46,131 nt of DNA from a virus. The DNA is taken from positions 1 to 46,131 of the IMG/VR virus record IMGVR_UViG_3300021420_000058, one strand, 5' to 3'. The notes beneath the pieces are model-generated. The model made no database searches, had not been told where the DNA came from, and saw only the letters and a list, made by a program, of their open reading frames with translations. This document shows, in pieces, positions 38,699-44,513 of the stretch. The position numbers were made by a program, and so were the translations under genes. Positions within the stretch are counted from its first letter, which is position 1. Every line of letters begins with the position of its first letter.

Positions 38699-38736
38699 CT
38701 TTAGAAGAGGATACGTAATTTTACCCTCTTCTAAAG
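38699..38736. repeat. 12-bp perfect inverted repeat just upstream of the HNH gene
   Basis: CTTTAGAAGAGG (38699-38710) and CCTCTTCTAAAG (38725-38736) with a 14-base loop. In the HNH mRNA this would form a hairpin ending nine bases before the ATG, and the alternative GTG at 38699 is at its base. It may limit translation from read-through transcripts, as hairpins do before some phage endonucleases, or act as a protein site. Confidence 0.8.
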
Positions 38737-38975
38737 ATTTAGGCCCTTTATTTTTGCGGCGTTTTTTCAAACAGGGTAGTAACCATTACGGTCAAGACGA
38801 ATTTTCCTGGCCGCCCCGGCCAAAAACGGGAGCAAACGGCCTGGAACCGGTCCCAAGCGCCTGAAATGTGGATAAACTATATTATGTCCAATACCCGGCT
38901 AACGCTCAAAGCCTTGCTGGGCGGGCCTCAAAGCCTAGTAGTGAACCGTGAACAGCGATTATGAGAGCCCAAAGC
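38737..38975. other. intergenic region with one DnaA-box-like site
   Basis: About 240 bases without a supported gene. It contains TGTGGATAA at 38867-38875, which on the minus strand is TTATCCACA, a perfect match to the DnaA-box consensus, next to an AT-rich stretch (AACTATATTATG), and a short GC palindrome TGGCCG/CGGCCA at 38808-38822. One box alone does not make an origin. No promoter with the conserved core is seen here. Confidence 0.45.
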
Positions 38976-39389
38976 TTACAACTTGCGAGTCGCTGTCCGT
39001 GGTTTAGACTTCGATTTAGGAGGAAGCGCAGCCTCACGTGCGGAACGTTCTGAACGACGCCTTAAAAGAGGCAGGGTGGATGTCCGTGTATCAGGCGGTT
39101 GGATCTCTCGATCACAATGAGGGCATCTGCGGGCCGCTATTGTCCTCGCATCGACACCGGGACACATTTCCTGAAACGTAAGCGGGAAGCCGCTGATACG
39201 GCTCAGAGATAGCGCAGCAAGCGGCGGAATAGCGCCCCGCTGTGTCCACTTCTGGCCTGTATGGCGTGAGAGCCCAGCCATGCGTGCGAGGGCATCAGCT
39301 GAGCCCGCCCAGGTGATCGCGATGAGCAAAGCACGAGCGCGGATAGACGCATGGAATTTCTCGATTTCTTCGGAAAGTCCTTGCATCAT
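38976..39389 (-). CDS. helix-turn-helix repressor-like protein with zinc knuckle (137 aa)
   Basis: Residues about 31-70 form a Cro/YdaS-type helix-turn-helix: ADALARMAGLSRHTGQKWTQ followed by RGAIPPLAALSLSRISGFPL, with the YdaS-like W..RG.IP pattern. Near residue 90 is CPHCDREI, a possible half zinc site, then a very basic Ser/Arg/Lys tail. The ATG at 39389 overlaps the -35 box of the promoter at 39381 and has no ribosome site; a short or leaderless mRNA like that of lambda cI is possible. Placement suggests it represses the divergent unit at 39435 and perhaps all promoters with the shared core. Confidence 0.72.
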   Translation of the reverse strand: MMQGLSEEIEKFHASIRARALLIAITWAGSADALARMAGLSRHTGQKWTQRGAIPPLAALSLSRISGFPLTFQEMCPGVDARTIAARRCPHCDREIQPPDTRTSTLPLLRRRSERSAREAALPPKSKSKPRTATRKL

Positions 39390-39409
39390 GTTTCGGCAAT
39401 TGCTATATT
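39381..39409 (+). promoter_or_regulatory. conserved phage promoter, copy D (overlaps repressor-like gene start)
   Basis: -35 TTGCAT (39381-39386), 17-base spacer with core TTTCGGCAATTGC (39391-39403), -10 TATATT (39404-39409), leader AAGTCACTAACCGAGGAG. The core contains the perfect palindrome GCAATTGC, a reasonable half of an operator. The promoter serves the five-gene unit 39435-40274. Confidence 0.82.
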
Positions 39410-39434
39410 GAAGTCACTAACCGAGGAGAACAAC

Positions 39435-39701
39435 ATGAACATCGCCAAACTCTCATCCGCCAAGCTGCTGGCTGAAATCGACGCGCAGGATAAAGTCACG
39501 CGTGAATACAATGACGCTTTCATCAACGCTGGACGCGGACACGAACGCATGTCGGAGATCCGCGAATCAGCAGCGAAGGGCTTTGACCATCTGGCTTTCA
39601 TGTACGTCCGCGAGATGGACAAGGAATCGGCTCTGAATGCTGAAAAGCAACGTCGCCTTCGTTACCACGGGTCCACGAAGCCCATCAAGGCGGCAGCATG
39701 A
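39435..39701 (+). CDS. small helical early protein (88 aa)
   Basis: ATG behind CGAGGAGAACAAC, the first gene after promoter D; the open frame extends further upstream but that is promoter sequence. Charged helical protein: NIAKLSSAKLLAEIDAQDKV, RGHERMSEIRESAAKGFDHL, EMDKESALNAEKQRRL. It overlaps the next gene by four bases. Likely an early host-interaction factor; no homologue recognised. Confidence 0.7.
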   Translation: MNIAKLSSAKLLAEIDAQDKVTREYNDAFINAGRGHERMSEIRESAAKGFDHLAFMYVREMDKESALNAEKQRRLRYHGSTKPIKAAA

Positions 39702-39886
39702 ACCTGATCCGCAAACTGCTACTTCAATTGGCTCCAATCACAGTCATCGTTGACTGGGAGCGTGACGTAATCGTGCACAAGAGCTGGAACTGCAAGGACG
39801 CGCTCGCATGGGCTTCCTGCTATCCGGCGGATGCAATGATCACCTTCCTGAACCGTCGCAGCGCAGTCATTGCGTGGCGTGCGTGA
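39698..39886 (+). CDS. small hypothetical protein (62 aa)
   Basis: The ATG overlaps the preceding stop. Product MNLIRKLLLQLAPITVIVDW, then RDVIVHKSWNCKDALAWASC and ITFLNRRSAVIAWRA. The first 20 residues could be a short amphipathic membrane anchor; the rest is an alpha/beta pattern. It is coupled at both ends by four-base overlaps. Function unknown. Confidence 0.65.
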   Translation: MNLIRKLLLQLAPITVIVDWERDVIVHKSWNCKDALAWASCYPADAMITFLNRRSAVIAWRA

Positions 39887-40065
39887 GAACACCTAACCCA
39901 CAATTCGCAAAGTCCTTCTGGCTGGCCCGCTTCCTGCGGGTCGTGCTTACGAAGTCACCTAACCTGCGTTTCAGGCTCGATCATACCCGAATTGATAGCC
40001 TGTACGCAACGCAGCCCGATCCGGTAGTCGCGGCTCGGGTGTATCTGGAGAACTGCCGTGCCTGA
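39883..40065 (+). CDS. small basic hypothetical protein (60 aa)
   Basis: GTG at 39883 overlaps the preceding stop (GTGA). Product starts MRTPNPQFAKSFWLARFLRV and continues KSPNLRFRLDHTRIDSLYAT. Basic and soluble, with an RFLRVVLTK amphipathic helix. The 3' end overlaps the next start by eight bases. No recognised domain; included for its place in an overlapping chain of genes. Confidence 0.6.
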   Translation: MRTPNPQFAKSFWLARFLRVVLTKSPNLRFRLDHTRIDSLYATQPDPVVAARVYLENCRA

Positions 40066-40129
40066 CGTTCCCGACCTGATCGCCCTGTTCGTGCTTGCGG
40101 GCTGTATCCTGCTGTTCACCCATCCATGA
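40058..40129 (+). CDS. tiny membrane peptide (23 aa)
   Basis: GTG at 40058, product MPDVPDLIALFVLAGCILLF ending THP: one hydrophobic segment. It overlaps the preceding gene by eight bases and ends seven bases before the next start. It is too short for homology; the start-stop chain is the only support. Confidence 0.45.
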   Translation: MPDVPDLIALFVLAGCILLFTHP

Positions 40130-40136
40130 GGTTATC

Positions 40137-40274
40137 GTGAAACTCCATACCGTAATCGTCCTGCTCGCAAGCGCGTACATGGAACTGTGCTGCATCGATC
40201 CGTGGCTCCCTGAGGCGAAGCGTCATTGGGTCATCCGGCGTACGGTTGACTATTCGCGGGTGTGTATGCAGTAA
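40137..40274 (+). CDS. small Cys-containing protein (45 aa)
   Basis: GTG at 40137 behind TGAGGTTATC, product MKLHTVIVLLASAYMELCCI then DPWLPEAKRHWVIRRTVDYS. The N-terminus resembles a short signal or membrane anchor followed by a CC pair; the C-terminal half is basic. Last gene of the unit from promoter D; its stop is one base from the stop of the convergent nuclease gene. Confidence 0.5.
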   Translation: MKLHTVIVLLASAYMELCCIDPWLPEAKRHWVIRRTVDYSRVCMQ

Positions 40275-40275
40275 G

Positions 40276-40704
40276 TTAAGGAAGCGGGAGATCTGACTTG
40301 TAGATCAGACTCCCATCCTGCATAACGACGATCAGAATATCGAAGCGGCTGTAATCCTTCTGAGGATGCACCAAGCCACCCGCGCCTGTGTGGGATCCCG
40401 TGGTCACTTCTACCCGAAACAGTTTCCCTTCGTAAAAAGCAGCTAGGTCGAACTTGCTTGCGGGCGATACTGCGCGGAACACTTCGAACCCCTTGCGCAT
40501 CAAATCCACGCAGGCCAAAAGTTCGTGCATAGCTCCTGTAGTGCCTGTGTTGAACTTGAGTCCTTCCTTTACGGCGGTGGATACAGGGTTGTTTTCGCGG
40601 TACCTTCGCTTTTCCCTCGCTTTTCCGCACAGTCTGCTGCACAGCATTTGATCTTTGCGCGACTGCTCAAAGGGCTTCTTACACTCAACACAGTTCCTGA
40701 TCAC
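40276..40704 (-). CDS. zinc-finger PD-(D/E)XK endonuclease (142 aa)
   Basis: GTG start at 40704 behind AAGGAATTATC. Residues 5-26 are a four-Cys finger (CVECKKPFEQSRKDQMLCSRLC). The C-terminal 90 residues are a PD-(D/E)XK nuclease core: HELLACVDLMRKGFEVFRAV (helix with Glu), SKFDLAAFYEGKLFRVEVTTG (Asp and Glu-x-Thr in place of Glu-x-Lys), then YSRFDILIVVM. Similar proteins are homing-type or Holliday-junction-like nucleases. The replacement of the usual Lys by Thr is noted. It is the last gene of the leftward early operon. Confidence 0.72.
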   Translation of the reverse strand: MIRNCVECKKPFEQSRKDQMLCSRLCGKAREKRRYRENNPVSTAVKEGLKFNTGTTGAMHELLACVDLMRKGFEVFRAVSPASKFDLAAFYEGKLFRVEVTTGSHTGAGGLVHPQKDYSRFDILIVVMQDGSLIYKSDLPLP

Positions 40705-40732
40705 GATAATTCCTTGTTAGCTCTGAATACCC

Positions 40733-40921
40733 TTATTCTACGCTTCTATTGTACATCTCGGAAGTAGTTTGTAGCGCCCGGATAACCGCCTCGCTGAGCC
40801 TCTGATCCGCAATCCCGATACACGAATCGCACCACCGATGTTTCCGGCGCACCATTTCGACCAGAGGCATCGTGAATTCCCGACCACAGCAGGCGCAGAG
40901 TACCGAATCGTTTTTGATCAT
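40733..40921 (-). CDS. small zinc-ribbon protein (62 aa)
   Basis: Two CxxC pairs, CACCGREF near residue 9 and WCDSC near residue 31, form a standard zinc ribbon; the rest is helix (RLSEAVIRALQTTSEMYN). Located between the repeat cluster and the endonuclease gene, in the leftward operon. Could bind DNA at the neighbouring repeats or assist the primase; inferred only from proximity. Start ATG at 40919-40921 with AAAAGGATTTTGTAA upstream. Confidence 0.65.
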   Translation of the reverse strand: MIKNDSVLCACCGREFTMPLVEMVRRKHRWCDSCIGIADQRLSEAVIRALQTTSEMYNRSVE

Positions 40922-40957
40922 TTACAAAATCCTTTTACATGAAATCCATCCGCGCTC

Positions 40958-41165
40958 CGCTCCGACTACTCCGGCTACTAGGAAGTAGCCGGAGTCGGAG
41001 CGTTGGAGCAACTAGTCGGAGCAGTCGGAGCGTAAGGTCGGAGCAGTCGGAGCGAATCAGGCTAGAAGCCTTATCCAGCGGCTTTCTACGCTCACCTTAC
41101 CTCTAGCGGCTAGTCGGAGCACTGAACGTCGGATGTTTGAGGGTTTCGGATAGTCCGGCTCCGAC
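40958..41165. repeat. GTCGGAGC iteron-like cluster with large inverted repeat; candidate origin
   Basis: GTCGGAGC occurs at 40994, 41015, 41024, 41037, 41046 and 41113; the inverse GCTCCGAC at 40959 and 41158. Two 18-base blocks (41015-41032 and 41037-41054) are identical and form a 22-base period. The left half, 40958-40979 against 40984-41002, is an inverted repeat of about 19 base pairs with a three-base bulge and a four-base loop. The cluster overlaps the last codons of the primase-helicase gene. Iterons and hairpins next to a replication gene are classic origin features. Confidence 0.8.
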
Positions 41166-43072
41166 TCCGGATTGACCGTTTCATCGTTCTGAACCGCATG
41201 GACGAAGACAGCTTCTTCTACAGCTGCGTTACCCAAACCGGCCAGATCTGCCAGGATATCAAGGTAGTGTCGCGCCTGGCCGTATTGAGGATTGTTTTCG
41301 AAATCGCTGCCCCCCGATTTCTTGCCTGTCTTCTTTACGGGCTTGCCGTCCGTTTGTTCGATCGTGCACGAGGTAATCGGCTTGCCGTTAGGCTTCTTAC
41401 CCAGCGTGCCTGATTTGACAAGCCTGAATCCGAATTTCTGTCCCGCTTCGTCGTCCCGTTGCTTCACGACATGCGCGCAGTGGGTGCGGGCATCGCCTTC
41501 ACCGTCAGCGGAGATCTCCACCACCACGTCGTTATCGTTGTAAAGCACGCCAGAACCGCGCCAGCTGGCACCGTCTTTCTTCGAGTGGTGGACGAACAGA
41601 ACGAGGCACTCCAGGCTTTTGGCGAGGTTTGAGCAGTTCTGCACCATCACTGCCGTTTCCTGCTGGCTGCTGTCGTCGCCAGTGAAGCTGGCAGACATCG
41701 TGTCAATGACAACCAGACTGGCGCCACCGCGAAGCACGATAGAGTCGCGGATACGCTTGACCCAGGTCAGGTCCAGAAGATCCGGGGCCGTGTCGGCAAA
41801 GAACGGCGCGACGGAATCAGAGTTGACGGCCTTGTAAGCCGCGATACGTTTGCGGATACCGCGCCCCGCTTCGGCAGCTATGTAGAACACCGGACCCTGC
41901 TTCACGTCCTTACCGCGCCATTTCTCGCCGTTGTGCACATGGAAAGCGATATCCATAGCCCAAAAGGTCTTTCCGCTTTGTGAAGCGCCATACACCATTC
42001 CCGTGCCCTGATCTGGCAACAGGTCTTCCACCATCTCGCTGACGTTCTCGAACCCTTGTGCGTACTCATCACCAGCGTAGAACGGGAACGGGTCAGATTC
42101 GGTGGCACCGGTGGGTAAATCGGGTTCAGGCTTCGGCGGCTGTCCTGCTTCCGGCAGGAAGCTGCGCAGCGTGGTCATAGGCCCGCTGTACGCACCCAGC
42201 GAAGCGTACTTGGCTTCGAAAACTTCGGTCACGTGCTTGGAAGACTTCTCCGAATAGACGCGCGCAACCTCAATGCCGTCATCCCCTAACTGGTGATGCA
42301 CGGCGCAAAGCACGCTAAGCCAGCGATCGTAATCGTCTTCGTTGTTCGCAATTCGCGAAACAACCCATTCAACCTGCGCCGGCGTCAGATCTTTAACCGG
42401 TTCCGCGTGTTGAGCAAACGGGTCATCGATTTTACGGTCTGGAGTATTTCTATCCGGCGCAACGCTCTTTGCTGTCCATCGCCCAGTGCTAACCAGTCCT
42501 GCCGCAAGTACTTCGAATGCGTCAATAACGCGCTGAGCCATTCCTGCGTCGAGTGTCGGCAGGTCAGCGGCGGGTACGTCGGCAATCCCCGCGTCGGAGA
42601 GTCCATCAAACCATTGATAAGGTCGTTCAGTCTCCGGGTGGACATGGTAGGCAACCCATTGCTGGCCAGATCCGAGAATTTCAACTTTGTGGTCATTTGT
42701 ACCGTCCGTATAGACGACGGAAGTGAGTTTGCGGAACGGTTCATCGCTCCGGAAGGGGATCAGGAACTTCGGCGCCTTGCCGGTTCGCATCAGCAGGTTA
42801 TGCCCTTCGAAGATGCCCTCAATCGCTTCCAGCATCTGCCCCGCGACTTCCTTGTCGAGAATGTCCACATCGATAGCCGGCGTAGTCGCAGCGAGAACCC
42901 CTACCCCCGCTTGTGCCGAGCCATTAGCGGCCATTCTGCGCACGTCAGAACCGCTCAGGTTGGCTTGCGGCCATCCCTTCATGCGCGGGCCTTTCTCACC
43001 CGGCGGCAGGGGCACAATGCGATAGCCAAGATCGATCAGGGCTTCGCCGTGCGTTTTGAAATATTGCGGCAT
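41057..43072 (-). CDS. bifunctional primase-polymerase / RecA-like helicase (671 aa)
   Basis: N-terminal primase-polymerase domain (residues 1-180): GYRIVPLPPGEKGPRMKGWP, Asp68-x-Asp70 in AIDVDILD, then VEILGSGQQWVAYHVHPETE typical of AEP-type enzymes. C-terminal RecA-like ATPase (about 340-560): Walker A YGASQSGKTFW, GPVFYIAAEAGRGIRKRI, Walker B SLVVIDTMSAS, LFVHHSKKDGASWRGSG. It supplies primers and unwinds DNA for the phage polymerase. TGATG overlap with the AlpA-like gene upstream; the C-terminus carries part of the repeat cluster. Confidence 0.93.
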   Translation of the reverse strand: MPQYFKTHGEALIDLGYRIVPLPPGEKGPRMKGWPQANLSGSDVRRMAANGSAQAGVGVLAATTPAIDVDILDKEVAGQMLEAIEGIFEGHNLLMRTGKAPKFLIPFRSDEPFRKLTSVVYTDGTNDHKVEILGSGQQWVAYHVHPETERPYQWFDGLSDAGIADVPAADLPTLDAGMAQRVIDAFEVLAAGLVSTGRWTAKSVAPDRNTPDRKIDDPFAQHAEPVKDLTPAQVEWVVSRIANNEDDYDRWLSVLCAVHHQLGDDGIEVARVYSEKSSKHVTEVFEAKYASLGAYSGPMTTLRSFLPEAGQPPKPEPDLPTGATESDPFPFYAGDEYAQGFENVSEMVEDLLPDQGTGMVYGASQSGKTFWAMDIAFHVHNGEKWRGKDVKQGPVFYIAAEAGRGIRKRIAAYKAVNSDSVAPFFADTAPDLLDLTWVKRIRDSIVLRGGASLVVIDTMSASFTGDDSSQQETAVMVQNCSNLAKSLECLVLFVHHSKKDGASWRGSGVLYNDNDVVVEISADGEGDARTHCAHVVKQRDDEAGQKFGFRLVKSGTLGKKPNGKPITSCTIEQTDGKPVKKTGKKSGGSDFENNPQYGQARHYLDILADLAGLGNAAVEEAVFVHAVQNDETVNPESEPDYPKPSNIRRSVLRLAARGKVSVESRWIRLLA

Positions 43073-43254
43073 CAGGCCTCCTGCGCGCGCTTGGCCTTCT
43101 GCTCATCGATCCACGTCTGTACCTCAGCAGAGTCCCAGCGGACGCCTGTACCTATGCGGATAGGCTTCGGAAAGCCATGTTCGTTCATCAGCTTGTAGAC
43201 CCAGGGTCGGCTACCCCCTAGAAGCTCCGCGATATCGTTGGCGGTGATCAACAT
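43072..43254 (-). CDS. AlpA/excisionase-type helix-turn-helix protein (60 aa)
   Basis: MLITANDIAELLGGSRPWVY is the winged helix-turn-helix of the AlpA/HTH_17 family; GFPKPIRIGTGVRWDSAEVQ is the wing, and TWIDEQKAKR the last helix. Such proteins act as transcription factors, excisionases or replication initiator helpers. No integrase is encoded, so a role in control or loading of the primase-helicase, which follows with TGATG overlap, is more likely than excision. Ribosome site CTAGGAGTATTTGA. Confidence 0.85.
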   Translation of the reverse strand: MLITANDIAELLGGSRPWVYKLMNEHGFPKPIRIGTGVRWDSAEVQTWIDEQKAKRAQEA

Positions 43255-43323
43255 TCAAATACTCCTAGGACGTTTGTGACAAAGGGAAGGTCATACTACT
43301 CCGCAAATCGCAAACCCACAATA

Positions 43324-43350
43324 GAAAAAGGCCCGCTGAGGTGGCGGGCC
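43324..43350 (-). terminator. rho-independent terminator inside the leftward early operon
   Basis: Minus strand: GGCCCGCC (43343-43350), ACCTCA loop, GCGGGCC (43330-43336), then TTTTTC (43324-43329). Strong stem and U-tract. It separates the upstream small genes from the AlpA-like and primase genes, which therefore depend on read-through, antitermination or a promoter in 43255-43323 that I could not identify. Confidence 0.9.
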
Positions 43351-43387
43351 TGAAGAACAACATCCGAGGAGATTCGCGGATAGTGTA

Positions 43388-43873
43388 TCAGGGTTTCTCC
43401 GATTGCGCTGACGGGGCGGATAGCGCTTGCTGTTGCCATTGCTGTTGCCATTGCTGTTGCCATTGCTGGCGGCACTCACGCTCGGCAAGATAAAGTCGTC
43501 GCCAATGCTCCTTATCACCATCAGGCGGCATGATGTCCGGCTCCCCCGTTTGCGCTGGCACGGCAGGGGATGCGGCGAGCAAATCTCGCAATTCGCGAGA
43601 AACATAGGGGCCGTTCACCGATGCGATGGCTTCATAGACTCGGGCCATATCGGTGACAGCGCGGCTTAGTGCGGCGGTTTCGGACCGCGCCTTAGCCAGC
43701 AACGTCGCCATTGCGGACAAGTAATCGGAATCCTTTCGCAGCGCAGCGATCTCATCCTCGGTCACGGCAGGGTTGCTTGCAGATAGCAGGGCTCGGGCCT
43801 CTTCGATAAACCATGCGAGCGGGTTGGTTGTGTGCGCCAAGCGGTAGAGCTTTTCAATCTGTTCGTCTGTCAT
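43388..43873 (-). CDS. hypothetical protein with QWQQ repeats (161 aa)
   Basis: ATG at 43871-43873 behind CTAGAGATTCTG. Helical throughout: MTDEQIEKLYRLAHTTNPLA, ARSETAALSRAVTDMARVYE, YVSRELRDLLAAS, then GDKEHWRRLYLAERECRQQW followed by QWQQ repeats and a short polar tail. The repeats come from three perfect 12-bp units (43427-43462). Similar helical early proteins occur in other phages, but no function is known. It ends 38 bases before the terminator. Confidence 0.68.
   Translation of the reverse strand: MTDEQIEKLYRLAHTTNPLAWFIEEARALLSASNPAVTEDEIAALRKDSDYLSAMATLLAKARSETAALSRAVTDMARVYEAIASVNGPYVSRELRDLLAASPAVPAQTGEPDIMPPDGDKEHWRRLYLAERECRQQWQQQWQQQWQQQALSAPSAQSEKP
43427..43462. repeat. three perfect 12-bp tandem repeats
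   Basis: TTGCTGTTGCCA repeated three times on the plus strand, coding on the minus strand for (WQQQ)3 in the gene 43388-43873. The frame is kept on gain or loss of units. Confidence 0.97.
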
Positions 43874-43881
43874 CAGAATCT

Positions 43882-44513
43882 CTAGTTCAAAGTCACAAGT
43901 TGCAAATTGCGAACCAGACCCGGGTATTGGTCGGTGCTGTTCAGGATGTGCGTGTAGTAGCGATAGGACAGGCTCAGGTTGCCGCGCTCGATACGCGCGC
44001 CCATGATGTAGCCGACCCGCATGCCCGAAGGCGTGCATACGTGCATACGTGCTGCGTCGGCTCCAGATACGCCGCTTCCTTCCACGTGGTCCAGAACAGG
44101 AAAGGACCACCTTCGACCGCGAACCGTGTGCCGCGCCACGTGTAGCCGGGTTCCAGCGTCAGTGCGATGCCTTGCACGTGGCCGGAGCCGACGAAGCTAT
44201 AGGATCGGCCAGCATAGTTGCGACTGTCGTAATCAGGATCACTAACGCAAACGCAACTAGCGCGTTGCGAACCCATATAAGCGTAGTCTGCATGGTAATT
44301 CAAACTCCAGTTGTGAGCCGCGTAGACCTCGCCAGTAAGGCCCGCGATATACGCGGGGGTCTTCAGACGCTCATGGTTGTCGGCGACGTTGTGCTGAGTC
44401 CATACGCCGTCCACGTCCGACGCGAGCGAGGCCCCTGCCCCTGCCTCGAACTGGAAGAACGAGCCGGCGTAAGCAATGGACGGAACCAGCAGGAGAAGGG
44501 GCAGGAGTTTCAT
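43882..44513 (-). CDS. secreted outer-membrane beta-barrel-type protein, frame broken by an 8-bp duplication
   Basis: Start ATG at 44513 behind GGAGACAAACA, overlapping the previous stop (ATGA). MKLLPLLLLVPSIAYA is a Sec signal peptide with an Ala-Tyr-Ala cleavage site. The following GSFFQFEAGAGASLAS, WSLNYHADYAYMG, GIALTLEPGYTWRGTRFAVE strands alternate as in beta-barrels. As written, translation shifts frame at 44033-44052 and stops at 43974. Removing one copy of GTGCATAC joins it exactly to GMRVGYIMGARIERGNLSLS and YRYYTHILNSTDQYPG, a natural barrel end, stopping at 43882 (207 residues). Candidate phase-variable surface protein in the early operon. Confidence 0.78.
44033..44052. repeat. 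8-bp tandem duplication (2.5 copies) at the frameshift
   Basis: GTGCATAC at 44033-44040 and 44041-44048, then GTGC at 44049-44052. Eight is not a multiple of three, so each gain or loss switches the frame of the overlapping secreted-protein gene. Confidence 0.95.

Noticed and set aside
38808-38822. GC palindrome TGGCCG/CGGCCA as a terminator
   Set aside because: No T-tract follows on the plus strand and none follows in the minus direction; the stem is only six base pairs.
40286-40314. Hairpin GGGAG(A)TCTGA/TCAGACTCCC as a terminator between convergent genes
   Set aside because: It lies inside the coding end of the nuclease gene, has a bulge and lacks a U-tract on either strand.
42293-43198. 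Plus-strand frame of 301 codons over the primase gene
   Set aside because: Antisense shadow; the minus-strand frame has clear primase and Walker motifs.
43072-43254. Calling the AlpA-like protein an excisionase that proves lysogeny
   Set aside because: No integrase or attachment site is visible; this fold also serves plain transcription or replication control.
43291-43605. Minus-strand frame with NGNS repeats
   Set aside because: It is the 12-bp tandem repeat read in a second frame across the terminator; the QWQQ frame has the start, ribosome site and length.
43974-44513. Treating the short frame alone as the true secreted protein
   Set aside because: The 8-bp duplication sits exactly at the point where barrel-like sequence turns into random-looking residues, and one-copy removal restores a barrel-like end.
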